A stretch of 22,360 nt of DNA from Syntrophomonas sp. UBA1376 (GTDB lineage Bacteria > Bacillota > Syntrophomonadia > Syntrophomonadales > Syntrophomonadaceae), in NCBI GenBank assembly GCA_002305535.1, contig DBRE01000028.1, positions 62,505-84,864 on the forward strand. The letters are read 5' to 3'. The translations under genes were made by a program, and so were the position numbers. The notes under the pieces are model-generated. The model saw only the letters and a program-made list of their open reading frames with translations. It did no database searches and was not told the DNA's origin. Below, piece by piece: positions 14,726-21,874 of the stretch (position 1 is its first letter; every line of letters starts with the position of its first letter).

Positions 14726-15949
14726 CTAGCGCTTTATGGTTATTCCATTGGGACTTCTGTCGGGAATCGACTTGAACTCGATGTTGGCTTCGGCAGAAGG
14801 AATACCTGCTACCGGGCAAGTCAGTTCAAAAGTGCCCTTCTGGATCCATTCTTTCAGAGTCTGTGCGATCTTGCGGGCCCGAGGATAACTGGACTGGGGA
14901 GTAGTAATGACCTGCCGGCCATTAATGGTCACCCGGCCGCTTTTCAAGTCACGGTAATTGACCTTACCCAGATCGATGGCTTTGCCGTAGGGATAACCTT
15001 CAAAGTAGTCAACTACCGGACAGTAGATGTCTTCATCTTTTACGGTGGTATAGTAGAGTATCTCCTCATTCAATATGGGAATAGGTATGCCGATGCCCAC
15101 GGCTATAGTAGCTCCATAGCCGATGTAGCTAAGCCCCACCAACCAATAGGGATTCATTTGTTTCAAGTCCCCTATCACGGCCAAGGTGCCTGCCGGAGTC
15201 AGAGGTACACCATTCTCGCCCCGGGGTACATTGGGATGATGCTGGGTCCCATTCCAGGTTACATAACCAATACCTCCGCCCAGAAATATACGAGTGCCCA
15301 GGCCGATCGTTTTGTAGTAAGGGTCATTCATCAAGGGACTCAGCTGACCGGCAGATGAATAACTGGCATTACCCATATTGGGCTTAAGAATACCCATATA
15401 GGTATACAGGGTGCGGTCTCCCAGGTTGACGGCACAGTTATAGTTCTGATAGGCGTTGCGAGGATTGAAAAGATAAGCCTCATTGAGATCGTTTATGGTG
15501 ATCACCGTATCTACCTTTTTGTTGGGATAGCAATCAGTACCATAGGCGATCGCTTCCAGGTGAATATCCTTACCAGCTACCAGATCTTGGATCACATGTC
15601 CTCCTCCATAGGTAAAGCGCCCCGGGAACACCTTATTTTCCGGATCAGTTTCCGGCAATTGGGCGGCACCTATATAGGCGTCTACAGCTGCGATCCCGCT
15701 GTAGGCTTCCACTCCATTCAGCCAAACCTTCTTCATCTTTATGCGCGGTCGTGAATGGCCAAAGTTTATGAAAGCGCCCGATGAGCACATGGGGCCAAAA
15801 GTACCCGTGGTTACCACATCTATTTCCCGGGCAGCCTTTTCCATCCCTTTTTCAGCTACAATATCGATTACTTCTTCGGCGGTTACCACCACCGCCTCAC
15901 CGCGGCGGATCTTCTCGTTGATTTCTTCATAAGTCTTCTGCATGGTCAC
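14726..15949 (-). CDS. Homocysteine biosynthesis protein (HcyBio, COG1900, formerly DUF39)
   Basis: A 407-residue soluble protein of the HcyBio/COG1900 family. In methanogenic archaea the homologue is needed to form homocysteine from aspartate semialdehyde and sulfide, using a cysteine persulfide. Here C55 (GTFGPMCSSGAF) and C140 (YGTDCYP) are the best candidates for the reactive cysteines; others lie in YQNYNCAVNLGD, EDIYCPVVD and FELTCPVAG. No NIL, CBS or ferredoxin domain is fused; the partner ferredoxin is the next gene. The start is uncertain between GTG 15949 and ATG 15943, after GGGAGGGGG. It is 13 bp after metH and controlled by the same SAM riboswitch. Confidence 0.93.
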   Translation of the reverse strand: MTMQKTYEEINEKIRRGEAVVVTAEEVIDIVAEKGMEKAAREIDVVTTGTFGPMCSSGAFINFGHSRPRIKMKKVWLNGVEAYSGIAAVDAYIGAAQLPETDPENKVFPGRFTYGGGHVIQDLVAGKDIHLEAIAYGTDCYPNKKVDTVITINDLNEAYLFNPRNAYQNYNCAVNLGDRTLYTYMGILKPNMGNASYSSAGQLSPLMNDPYYKTIGLGTRIFLGGGIGYVTWNGTQHHPNVPRGENGVPLTPAGTLAVIGDLKQMNPYWLVGLSYIGYGATIAVGIGIPIPILNEEILYYTTVKDEDIYCPVVDYFEGYPYGKAIDLGKVNYRDLKSGRVTINGRQVITTPQSSYPRARKIAQTLKEWIQKGTFELTCPVAGIPSAEANIEFKSIPDRSPNGITIKR

Positions 15950-15962
15950 ACTTCCCCCTCCC

Positions 15963-18467
15963 TCATGGTAATAATCCCAGTAAACGCTGAGCCACTAATA
16001 CGGCAGCCCGAGCATCCTCTGAGTATGCATCAGCCCCAATTTGTGAAGCGTAATCCTGGGTCAGCACAGCTCCTCCTACCATAACTTTGCAGGACATATT
16101 TCTTTCTCTGACTCCCGCAATTACTTCTGCCATGCGTGGCATGGTAGTAGTCATTAGAGCGCTAAGTCCTATAATATCGGCATTCTCCCGCTGGGCGGCA
16201 TCTAGAATAGTCGCTGCGGGCACATCCTTACCTAAATCAATTACTTTGAATCCGTAGTTTTCCAGCAGCACGATCACGATGTTCTTACCAATATCGTGGA
16301 TATCCCCTTCCACCGTGGCCATCACTACGACTCCCCCGCTGGTCGCGCTGTCTTCTTGCAACAGTGGACGTATCCGGGTAAAGGCCTTTTTCATGGTTTC
16401 GGCGGCCATCATCAGCTGAGGAAGGAAGTAACGCTTTTGATCGTATAACTCCCCGGCTCTCTCGATTCCGGGAATCAGTCCCTGATTAACAATGACCAGC
16501 GGATCAGTTCCCTCTTGTAAAGCTTCTTCGATCAAGCTCTCTATACCATCACGGTTTCCCTGCAAAACCGCCTCTTGCAAACGTTCCTGAAGAGTTGCTG
16601 CTCTATTGGTTTCTATGTCTGCAGTTGGTTTTTCATGTCCCGCTGTGGATAGGCTAGCCGGAATATGGTTCAACAGAGCAGGTATATTACACTGTTCGCA
16701 AACTGGGTGCCGGTTGGTTTTGCCAGTTGGCTGGTAGTCGTGATACTGTTCGATGTACCTGCCAGAACCAGGATCCCGGTTTAACAAGACGGCAGCCGCC
16801 TTAGTGGTCTCCATCATGCGCTTATCAAAAGGGTTCACAATGGGCAAATCTACTCCGGCGCTCCAGGCCATGGCTAAATAAGTTGAGTTTAATATATCGC
16901 GAGCGGGCAGTCCGTGAGAAACATTGCTTACACCTAGTACGGCGCCTACTCCTAATTCGCTTTTGACCATCTGTACAGCTTTTATGGTCTCCATGACCTG
17001 GGCTTGTTCCGCACTAGCGGTCTTGACCAGGGTATCGATGTAGATATCTTCGTCGCGCAGACCATATGCTTTGGCACGCTCATAAATTTTGCGTGCTATA
17101 GCTACCCGATCTTCGGCTCGGTCAGGTATGCCCTGCTCATCCAGACATAGTCCCAGGATAGCTGCTCCATATTTCTTAGCCAGCGGCAGGACAATGTCCA
17201 ACTGCTTATCTTCACCAGTAGTGGAATTGATCAGGGGGCGACCCACAAACTGTTTCAAGCCGGCCTCAACCGCTTCAGCATTAGTGGAATCGATAGCGAT
17301 AGGAATGTCTACCGCACTTTGGATTTCCTGAATCGCCCTCTGCATAGCCTGGGCTTCGTCAATGCCTGGCACTCCCATATTCACATCCAATATAGGCGCA
17401 CCGGATTCCACCTGACGACGGGCTTCCTCAACCACCATATGCATTTGGCCCTCTTTTATGTCTTGAGCCAATTTCTTGCGAGCCGTGGGATTAATGCGCT
17501 CGCCGATAAAAGCTAAAGGCTGGTTGGCCCCTATCACAACATGACGGCTACGTGAAGCCAGAGCAAACACTTGCCGGGCCCGGCGCTCCACCGGACGCAT
17601 TCCTTGCAAGGCACGCGCCATGGCCTGAATATGTTGAGGACTGGTTCCACAGCACCCCCCAATTATATTTGCTCCCGCAGCTCGTAAACGCAGGGCAAAT
17701 TCGGCCATATCCTCAGGACTATCCGGAAACACCGTTTTGCCATCCACTAATTGCGGCAGTCCCGCATTGGGCTCCACTGACAAGTAGCGATTAGTCCACT
17801 GTCCCATCTGTTCAATGACCGGCAGCAACTGCTGAGCCCCACCAGAACAGTTAGCACCAATGGCCAAAGGCTGCAAAGCCTCCATTACGATTAGAGCAGT
17901 CAGGGGATCGGTTCCCATCATGGAGCGGCCTTCCGGCTCGAAAGTCATGTGGGCTATGACCGGCAATCGACTCTCTGAGCGGGCAGCGATCAAAGCCGCC
18001 CGCATTTCCCCGATATCGGTCATGGTTTCAATGGAGATCAGGTCGGCTCCAGCCCTCTCACAGGCCCTTATCTGTTGAGAAAAAGCTTCATACATATCAT
18101 CAAAGCTACCGTTTCCCATAGGACTCAACAGACGCCCGGTAGGGCCAATAGATGCTGCTACCCAGGCTCGACCCCGTGAAGTTTCCCGGGCGATTCTTAC
18201 TGCTTCAGCATTGATTTCCTCGACCCGATCCTCCAGACCATATTCACTGAGTTTAGAAGCATTTCCACCAAAAGTGTTGGTCTGTATAATATCAGCACCA
18301 GCCTCTATATAGAGATTATGGATCTCGCGCAAAAGAGCGGGATTCTCTACACCGAACAGTTCCGGGCATTGCCCAGGTTGCATACCACGTTCCTGTAGCA
18401 TTGTTCCCATGGCTCCATCAAGAAGTACCATACGTTCTTTAAGTACACTTACTAAATCCCCGGGCAT
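15963..18467 (-). CDS. metH: Cobalamin-dependent methionine synthase, short form without reactivation domain
   Basis: It transfers methyl from methyl-tetrahydrofolate through cobalamin to homocysteine. Domains in order: homocysteine methyltransferase barrel (about 1-290) with zinc cysteines C207 (GANCSGG) and C272-C273 (GGCCGTS); pterin-binding barrel (about 318-570) starting FIGERINPTARKKLA; helical cap (about 620-710); cobalamin domain (712-834) with GDIHDIGKN, where H724 is the lower cobalt ligand. At 834 residues it ends right after the B12 domain, so the SAM-binding reactivation domain of the roughly 1,230-residue E. coli enzyme is absent, as in many anaerobes. A linker near 590-593 has an extra CEQC. 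ATG 18467 follows GGAGGAGGAG. It is the first gene after the riboswitch. Confidence 0.95.
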   Translation of the reverse strand: MPGDLVSVLKERMVLLDGAMGTMLQERGMQPGQCPELFGVENPALLREIHNLYIEAGADIIQTNTFGGNASKLSEYGLEDRVEEINAEAVRIARETSRGRAWVAASIGPTGRLLSPMGNGSFDDMYEAFSQQIRACERAGADLISIETMTDIGEMRAALIAARSESRLPVIAHMTFEPEGRSMMGTDPLTALIVMEALQPLAIGANCSGGAQQLLPVIEQMGQWTNRYLSVEPNAGLPQLVDGKTVFPDSPEDMAEFALRLRAAGANIIGGCCGTSPQHIQAMARALQGMRPVERRARQVFALASRSRHVVIGANQPLAFIGERINPTARKKLAQDIKEGQMHMVVEEARRQVESGAPILDVNMGVPGIDEAQAMQRAIQEIQSAVDIPIAIDSTNAEAVEAGLKQFVGRPLINSTTGEDKQLDIVLPLAKKYGAAILGLCLDEQGIPDRAEDRVAIARKIYERAKAYGLRDEDIYIDTLVKTASAEQAQVMETIKAVQMVKSELGVGAVLGVSNVSHGLPARDILNSTYLAMAWSAGVDLPIVNPFDKRMMETTKAAAVLLNRDPGSGRYIEQYHDYQPTGKTNRHPVCEQCNIPALLNHIPASLSTAGHEKPTADIETNRAATLQERLQEAVLQGNRDGIESLIEEALQEGTDPLVIVNQGLIPGIERAGELYDQKRYFLPQLMMAAETMKKAFTRIRPLLQEDSATSGGVVVMATVEGDIHDIGKNIVIVLLENYGFKVIDLGKDVPAATILDAAQRENADIIGLSALMTTTMPRMAEVIAGVRERNMSCKVMVGGAVLTQDYASQIGADAYSEDARAAVLVAQRLLGLLP

Positions 18468-18496
18468 GTTATCTCCTCCTCCATGTGTTAGAAATC

Positions 18497-18518
18497 AAAA
18501 AACCCTCCAAAGAGGGTT
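18497..18518 (-). terminator. Riboswitch expression-platform terminator
   Basis: On the minus strand AACCCTC-TTTG-GAGGGTT is followed by TTTT, a classic intrinsic terminator 30 bp before metH. Its 5' arm (CCCTCT) can instead pair with AGAGGG in the 3' strand of riboswitch helix P1, giving an anti-terminator when SAM is scarce. Confidence 0.9.
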
Positions 18519-18533
18519 CTGTAATCAGTATCC

Positions 18534-18635
18534 CTCTCATCTGTCAGGACTTTTCCCTGCAGGAATTAGCACCATACCATTGCTGGCGGTTGCCGGGCTT
18601 CATCGGGCCAGTCCCTCCACCTCTCTTGATAAGAG
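18534..18635 (-). ncRNA. SAM-I (S-box) riboswitch
   Basis: Reading the minus strand from 18635, helix P1 starts CTCTTATC and closes with GATGAGAG at 18541-18534 (one G-U pair). Inside is the S-box core: AGAGGTGGAGGGACTGGCCC with its kink-turn, GATGAAGCCCGGCAACC, and GGTGCTAATTCC-TGCAG, as in known members. It lies between tatA and metH and is followed by a terminator. The expected action is premature termination when SAM is bound, so metH and the downstream genes are repressed by SAM. Transcripts starting at tatA would pass through the same switch. Confidence 0.96.
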
Positions 18636-18672
18636 AACTTTTTAGATTTTGTATACTAAACACTAAGGGTAT

Positions 18673-18954
18673 TTATTCTTTAGAATCGTCATTCTCGGGA
18701 GCAGCTTCATCAACCTCTACCTCTGCCTCTGCCTTGACCGTTTCACGGGGAGGCTTAGGTTTAGCTGGTTGATCCAACAGGATGGCTTCCTCAAACTCCC
18801 TTTTGACTCCGGAGGTAGCGCGCCTAAACTCGCCCAGCGCCTTACCAAAAGAGCGAGCCGCTTCGGGAAGTTTGCTGGGTCCGATCACGATGACAGCAAT
18901 TAGCAGGATAATTATTAATTCCCAGGTTCCAATGTTGCCAATAAATCCTAGCAT
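18673..18954 (-). CDS. tatA: Twin-arginine translocase subunit TatA/TatE
   Basis: TatA forms the protein-conducting part of the twin-arginine export system for folded proteins. The 93-residue product has one N-terminal membrane helix (about 9-25), the hinge-and-amphipathic-helix hallmark GPSKLPEAARSFGKALGEFRRA, and a charged, Pro- and Glu-rich tail. I chose ATG 18954 because AGGAGGT (18959-18965) is just upstream and the protein then starts in the standard way (MLGFIGNIGTWELII); a frame extension to 18990 is unsupported. No tatC is in the window. It lies upstream of the SAM riboswitch with its own promoter. Confidence 0.93.
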   Translation of the reverse strand: MLGFIGNIGTWELIIILLIAVIVIGPSKLPEAARSFGKALGEFRRATSGVKREFEEAILLDQPAKPKPPRETVKAEAEVEVDEAAPENDDSKE

Positions 18955-19014
18955 ATAGACCTCCTGCCCCACTCTTGAAACCGAAACCAAATCATAAAAT
19001 GACTATCTTGGTTC

Positions 19015-19043
19015 ATTTTACTGGGTTGGGTCATTCTTTGCAA
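19015..19043 (-). promoter_or_regulatory. Candidate sigma-A promoter of tatA
   Basis: On the minus strand TTGCAA (19038-19043) and TAAAAT (19015-19020) are 17 bp apart, about 60 bp before the tatA start. Both boxes are four to five matches to consensus with ideal spacing. Confidence 0.5.
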
Positions 19044-19139
19044 ATATTTTCAGGTTATGTTAGCTATTGAATAGTAGCCTCAAGTTGGGCGGGACTTTGC
19101 TTAAGCCAGTTTTTCATGTTAATAGAATTCGCTATATGT

Positions 19140-19167
19140 TTGCATCATTCTATATTAATATTATAAT
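19140..19167 (+). promoter_or_regulatory. Candidate promoter of the agr-type locus
   Basis: TTGCAT (19140-19145) and a perfect TATAAT (19162-19167) are 16 bp apart in a very AT-rich stretch, giving a short leader before the kinase start at 19191. I saw no convincing AgrA-type direct repeats upstream. Confidence 0.5.
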
Positions 19168-19190
19168 TAGGAAAAACGGGGGTACTTGGA

Positions 19191-20600
19191 TTGACTATTC
19201 CCCTATGGATAATGTTCATACACGGCTTTGCTACCGGGTTCTTAACGACTTGGCTGGGATTGGTATTAGTTAATATTGATCCTCACCTACGCAAATTAAC
19301 TGTCGTTGGATTATGCTATGCTATATTGGCTACTCAAATACGGAGCCTACCCGTTCATTTCGGTGTTCATTTTTTCTTCTTACTAATTCTATTGATATTG
19401 ATTGTTAAATGGGTATGGAATCTGCCATTTATAGAAGCACTTGTTTTAGTTGTATTAGGCAATCTCATCATGGCCCTTGGTGAGGCTTTGTTCATACAAA
19501 TTATATTGAAACTCCTACATACAAGTATCCCTTCCTTAATAAACAATACTTTTCTCACGCTGTTAACTCCGTTGCCTCAGATCATTTTGATGATAATAAT
19601 CATATGGATTGTACAAAACCGGCGTATACATATTTTCAATTTCGAAAAATCAATTTATGTTGGCAATAAAGATCATCATGAAAATGAATTGATTGTAATT
19701 CTTGCTTCTTTGATGATAGTTCTCTTAGTTTTTTATTGCTTTTATGTCGCTACAATTCACAATGTCTTTACAAATAAACTTCTTTCGATCATTTCCATGG
19801 AGAATCTCGGTATCCTAATGAGTCTGGCTCTGATCTTTATGACATTGATCATGTTGTATTTTATTAGACGATTGATTAATTTGATTAATCAAGAAAACAA
19901 ATTCTTAGTCCAACACACCTACTTGGAAACCATAGATGAAATGATCACAGCTATTCGAGCACAACAGCATGACCAGATCAGTCATTTGCAAACCCTATAT
20001 GGCTACCTGCAATTGGAATACTATGCTGAAGCTAGGTCATACCTAGAAGAAATGATTGGGGATATAAAAATGTCACACCGGTTTGCCTATATAAAGGATC
20101 CCGGATTATCAGCCTTGGCCTACACAAAAACCGGTGTAGCAACCGCCAGAGGAATAAGTTTTAATGTATCGGTAAGTACAGATTTAACACAATTGAAAGT
20201 TCCACCTTATGAGTTAAACCGCATTTTAGGCAATTTAATTGACAATTCATTTGATTACGTAAATGATTTGGACAAGGATATGAAACAAGTTTGGCTGAAG
20301 ATTGATCGCCAAGACGATTACTACGTTTTGGAAGTCTCCAATTGTGGAAATATCGATGGAAACTTAGTTGAAAACATTTTCACCCCGGGATTTACTTCGA
20401 AAAAAGGAACTCATGCCGGCTTAGGATTATCAATCGTCAAAAAACTGGTTCAGCAGCATAGAGGAACAATTCGAGTGAAAAATGAGGACAACCGGGTGAT
20501 TTTCACTGTTTACTTTCCAATTCAAGGGGAGGATCATCATGAATCACTTCGCAAAGAAATTGGCTCATCTACTGACCAGAAATTCGCAGGCAACTATTGA
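19191..20600 (+). CDS. agrC: AgrC-type membrane sensor histidine kinase
   Basis: A predicted receptor for the peptide made by the next two genes. The N-terminal half (about 5-228) holds six or so membrane helices, typical of peptide-sensing kinases. The cytoplasmic half has a Spo0B-like H-box, RAQQHDQISHLQTLYGYL, with H260-D261 the likely phosphorylation site. It also has a GHKL ATPase domain: N-box NRILGNLIDNSFDYV (343-357), VSNCG (382-386) and THAGLGLSIVKKL (407-419). The usual HDxxNHL is HDQISHL here, and the usual DNG is SNCG. The likely start is TTG 19191 after GGGGG; ATG 19212 is an alternative. It overlaps agrB by 62 bp. It looks AT-richer than its neighbours. The name agrC rests on context plus domain type. 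Confidence 0.82.
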   Translation: MTIPLWIMFIHGFATGFLTTWLGLVLVNIDPHLRKLTVVGLCYAILATQIRSLPVHFGVHFFFLLILLILIVKWVWNLPFIEALVLVVLGNLIMALGEALFIQIILKLLHTSIPSLINNTFLTLLTPLPQIILMIIIIWIVQNRRIHIFNFEKSIYVGNKDHHENELIVILASLMIVLLVFYCFYVATIHNVFTNKLLSIISMENLGILMSLALIFMTLIMLYFIRRLINLINQENKFLVQHTYLETIDEMITAIRAQQHDQISHLQTLYGYLQLEYYAEARSYLEEMIGDIKMSHRFAYIKDPGLSALAYTKTGVATARGISFNVSVSTDLTQLKVPPYELNRILGNLIDNSFDYVNDLDKDMKQVWLKIDRQDDYYVLEVSNCGNIDGNLVENIFTPGFTSKKGTHAGLGLSIVKKLVQQHRGTIRVKNEDNRVIFTVYFPIQGEDHHESLRKEIGSSTDQKFAGNY

Positions 20601-21177
20601 AGAAGATGAAGTTCGTTATGGAATCGAGGTTATGCTGGGAAGTTTGTTGCAGTTAGTTCTAGTGTTGGGGTCAGCCTATTGGTTAAACCTGTTTTATGAA
20701 GCAGCTGGAATTCTGCTGGTATCAGCGTTGTACCGCCGGTACTCTGGAGGAGCTCACTGTACCGCCTATTATCGTTGTACTCTAACTAGCCTGTTTACCT
20801 TTCTGCCTCTGGCCTATTTAACCAACTTTATGCTACCACATAGCAACCTTGTATTATTATGCTGTTCTTGCCTTGTTATACTAACGATAGCTTGGCTCAA
20901 AGTACCAGTAGATAATCCCGCTAACCCTATAACCGATCCTATTCGTCGTCAGTCCCTTAGAAAGAAAACGCTTATAGTAGTCGTGTTCCTTTTAAGTCTG
21001 GCAATAATATTGTTTTTTGTCTCTCCTTTGGGTAGTGCCGCTATAATAATGGGTTTGCTTTGGCAATCCATCACCCTAACAGTGCCAGGGCACATCTATA
21101 TGTCAGCCTGGGACAATCTCTTTCTCTATATAGAAAGATTATTTAGAAAGGGGGATTACTATGCTAACCAAAGCTAA
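20539..21177 (+). CDS. agrB: AgrB-type peptide-processing membrane protease
   Basis: AgrB cleaves the AgrD propeptide at its C-terminal side, forms the thiolactone ring and helps export it. The 212-residue membrane protein has the catalytic pair H73 and C80 in RRYSGGAHCTAYYRC, with the same seven-residue spacing as S. aureus AgrB (H77, C84). Several helices follow (about 32-50, 55-65, 84-98, 104-118, 146-162, 164-182), then a charged tail. ATG 20539 follows GGGGAGGA (20526-20533), which lies inside the kinase gene. It overlaps that gene by 62 bp and the propeptide gene by 17 bp, so all three are translated from one message. Confidence 0.93.
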   Translation: MNHFAKKLAHLLTRNSQATIEEDEVRYGIEVMLGSLLQLVLVLGSAYWLNLFYEAAGILLVSALYRRYSGGAHCTAYYRCTLTSLFTFLPLAYLTNFMLPHSNLVLLCCSCLVILTIAWLKVPVDNPANPITDPIRRQSLRKKTLIVVVFLLSLAIILFFVSPLGSAAIIMGLLWQSITLTVPGHIYMSAWDNLFLYIERLFRKGDYYANQS

Positions 21178-21289
21178 ACTGGCTCTGTGCACGTCTTTAT
21201 CAGCGGTTTTCGTATTCATCGCAGCAAGTAATGTTAGTATCTGCTGTCCTATGATATTCTATCAACCCGAACTACCAAAGAGAGACTAA
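21161..21289 (+). CDS. agrD: AgrD-type cyclic autoinducer propeptide
   Basis: A 42-residue peptide, too short for ordinary gene calling. It has a basic, amphipathic N-terminus (MLTKAKLALC), a hydrophobic stretch to about residue 22, then SNVSICCPMIF and the AgrB recognition tail YQPELPKRD. The tail resembles the C. perfringens HQPEEPKSL tail, which puts cleavage between F33 and Y34 and predicts a five-residue thiolactone, C29-P-M-I-F33, with C28 outside the ring. This mirrors the C. perfringens ring (CLWFT). The start ATG 21161 follows AAAGGGGGA and overlaps the end of agrB by 17 bp. The N-terminal trimming site cannot be predicted. C28 as ring residue would give a six-residue ring and cannot be excluded. 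Confidence 0.92.
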   Translation: MLTKAKLALCTSLSAVFVFIAASNVSICCPMIFYQPELPKRD

Positions 21290-21306
21290 TAGTCATTGTT
21301 AATTCT

Positions 21307-21333
21307 GACAGGCCTCGTGCCTGTCCTTTTTTT
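21307..21333 (+). terminator. Intrinsic terminator of the agr-type operon
   Basis: GACAGGC (21307-21313) pairs with GCCTGTC (21319-21325) around a five-base loop, followed by CTTTTTTT. It lies 17 bp after the propeptide stop codon. Confidence 0.93.
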
Positions 21334-21357
21334 GCCCATAACTCATATTTTAAAAGC

Positions 21358-21387
21358 AAAAAGGCAGACCTTGGTTTAGGTCCACCT
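21358..21387 (-). terminator. Intrinsic terminator of the membrane-protein operon
   Basis: On the minus strand AGGTGGACCT, a six-base loop and AGGTCTGCCT form a ten-pair stem with two G-U pairs, followed by a short T-run (A-run at 21358-21362 on the plus strand). It is 30 bp beyond the end of the holin-type gene. Confidence 0.7.
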
Positions 21388-21417
21388 TACCGGTTTATAA
21401 GAAATCGATCGGTTTTA

Positions 21418-21747
21418 CTAGCGAAGTTCAGTAGGCACAAACGCATCAATGATGCCAATAACGAATGCAGCTAGTAGTGCTCCCAACAAAGATACCGACA
21501 GATAGTTGGGAACAATAAACTGGGCCAGGTAGATGACCACCGCTGCAGTTATAAAACCTACCAAACCACGTGAACGGGGCGAGATCTTCTCACCTAATAT
21601 GGCTTCTACGGCATAACCCAGTAAAGCGATTACCGCCGCTGCAATTAGGGCACCGATGAAACCTGACACGGTGATCCCCGGCAACAGATAACCAATCAAC
21701 ATCAATACCAGTGCAGAAACTACAAAACGGACAATTGTACCGATCAT
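21418..21747 (-). CDS. Phage-holin-superfamily-IV-type membrane protein (YvlD-like)
   Basis: A 109-residue protein almost entirely of membrane helices (about 4-24, 28-50, 62-80, 85-104). Its GYLLPGITVSG and VIGIIDAFVPTELR sequences are typical of the PF04020 'phage holin superfamily IV' (YvlD) family. Despite the family name most members are chromosomal and of unknown function; no phage genes are near. ATG 21747 is chosen because AAAGGAGG lies just upstream; a longer frame to 21822 has no ribosome site. It lies between a DUF502 gene and the agr locus, with a 127-bp gap upstream. Confidence 0.82.
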   Translation of the reverse strand: MIGTIVRFVVSALVLMLIGYLLPGITVSGFIGALIAAAVIALLGYAVEAILGEKISPRSRGLVGFITAAVVIYLAQFIVPNYLSVSLLGALLAAFVIGIIDAFVPTELR

Positions 21748-21874
21748 GAGTATCCTCCTTTCATTTATATACCCCAGACAGTGTCTTTGTTTTTCACCCT
21801 TATGGTGCCTGTTTTGGAACAAAAATATGCAATAAACCTAAAAGGCGAAAAAGCATTTTTTATTTTGAGCCAAA

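Noticed and set aside
18636..18672. A dedicated promoter for the SAM riboswitch operon
   Set aside because: TATACA at 18650-18655 (minus strand) could be a -10 box but no -35 match lies at the right distance; not called.
18955..18990. Upstream extension of tatA by 12 codons
   Set aside because: The ribosome site lies inside this extension and TatA proteins begin right at the membrane helix.
21418..21747. Evidence for a prophage from the holin-type gene
   Set aside because: The family is mostly chromosomal and no other phage gene is present.
21748..21874. A promoter before the holin-type gene
   Set aside because: The gap is AT-rich, and GGGTATATAAA is suggestive, but no matching upstream box supports any one sigma factor.
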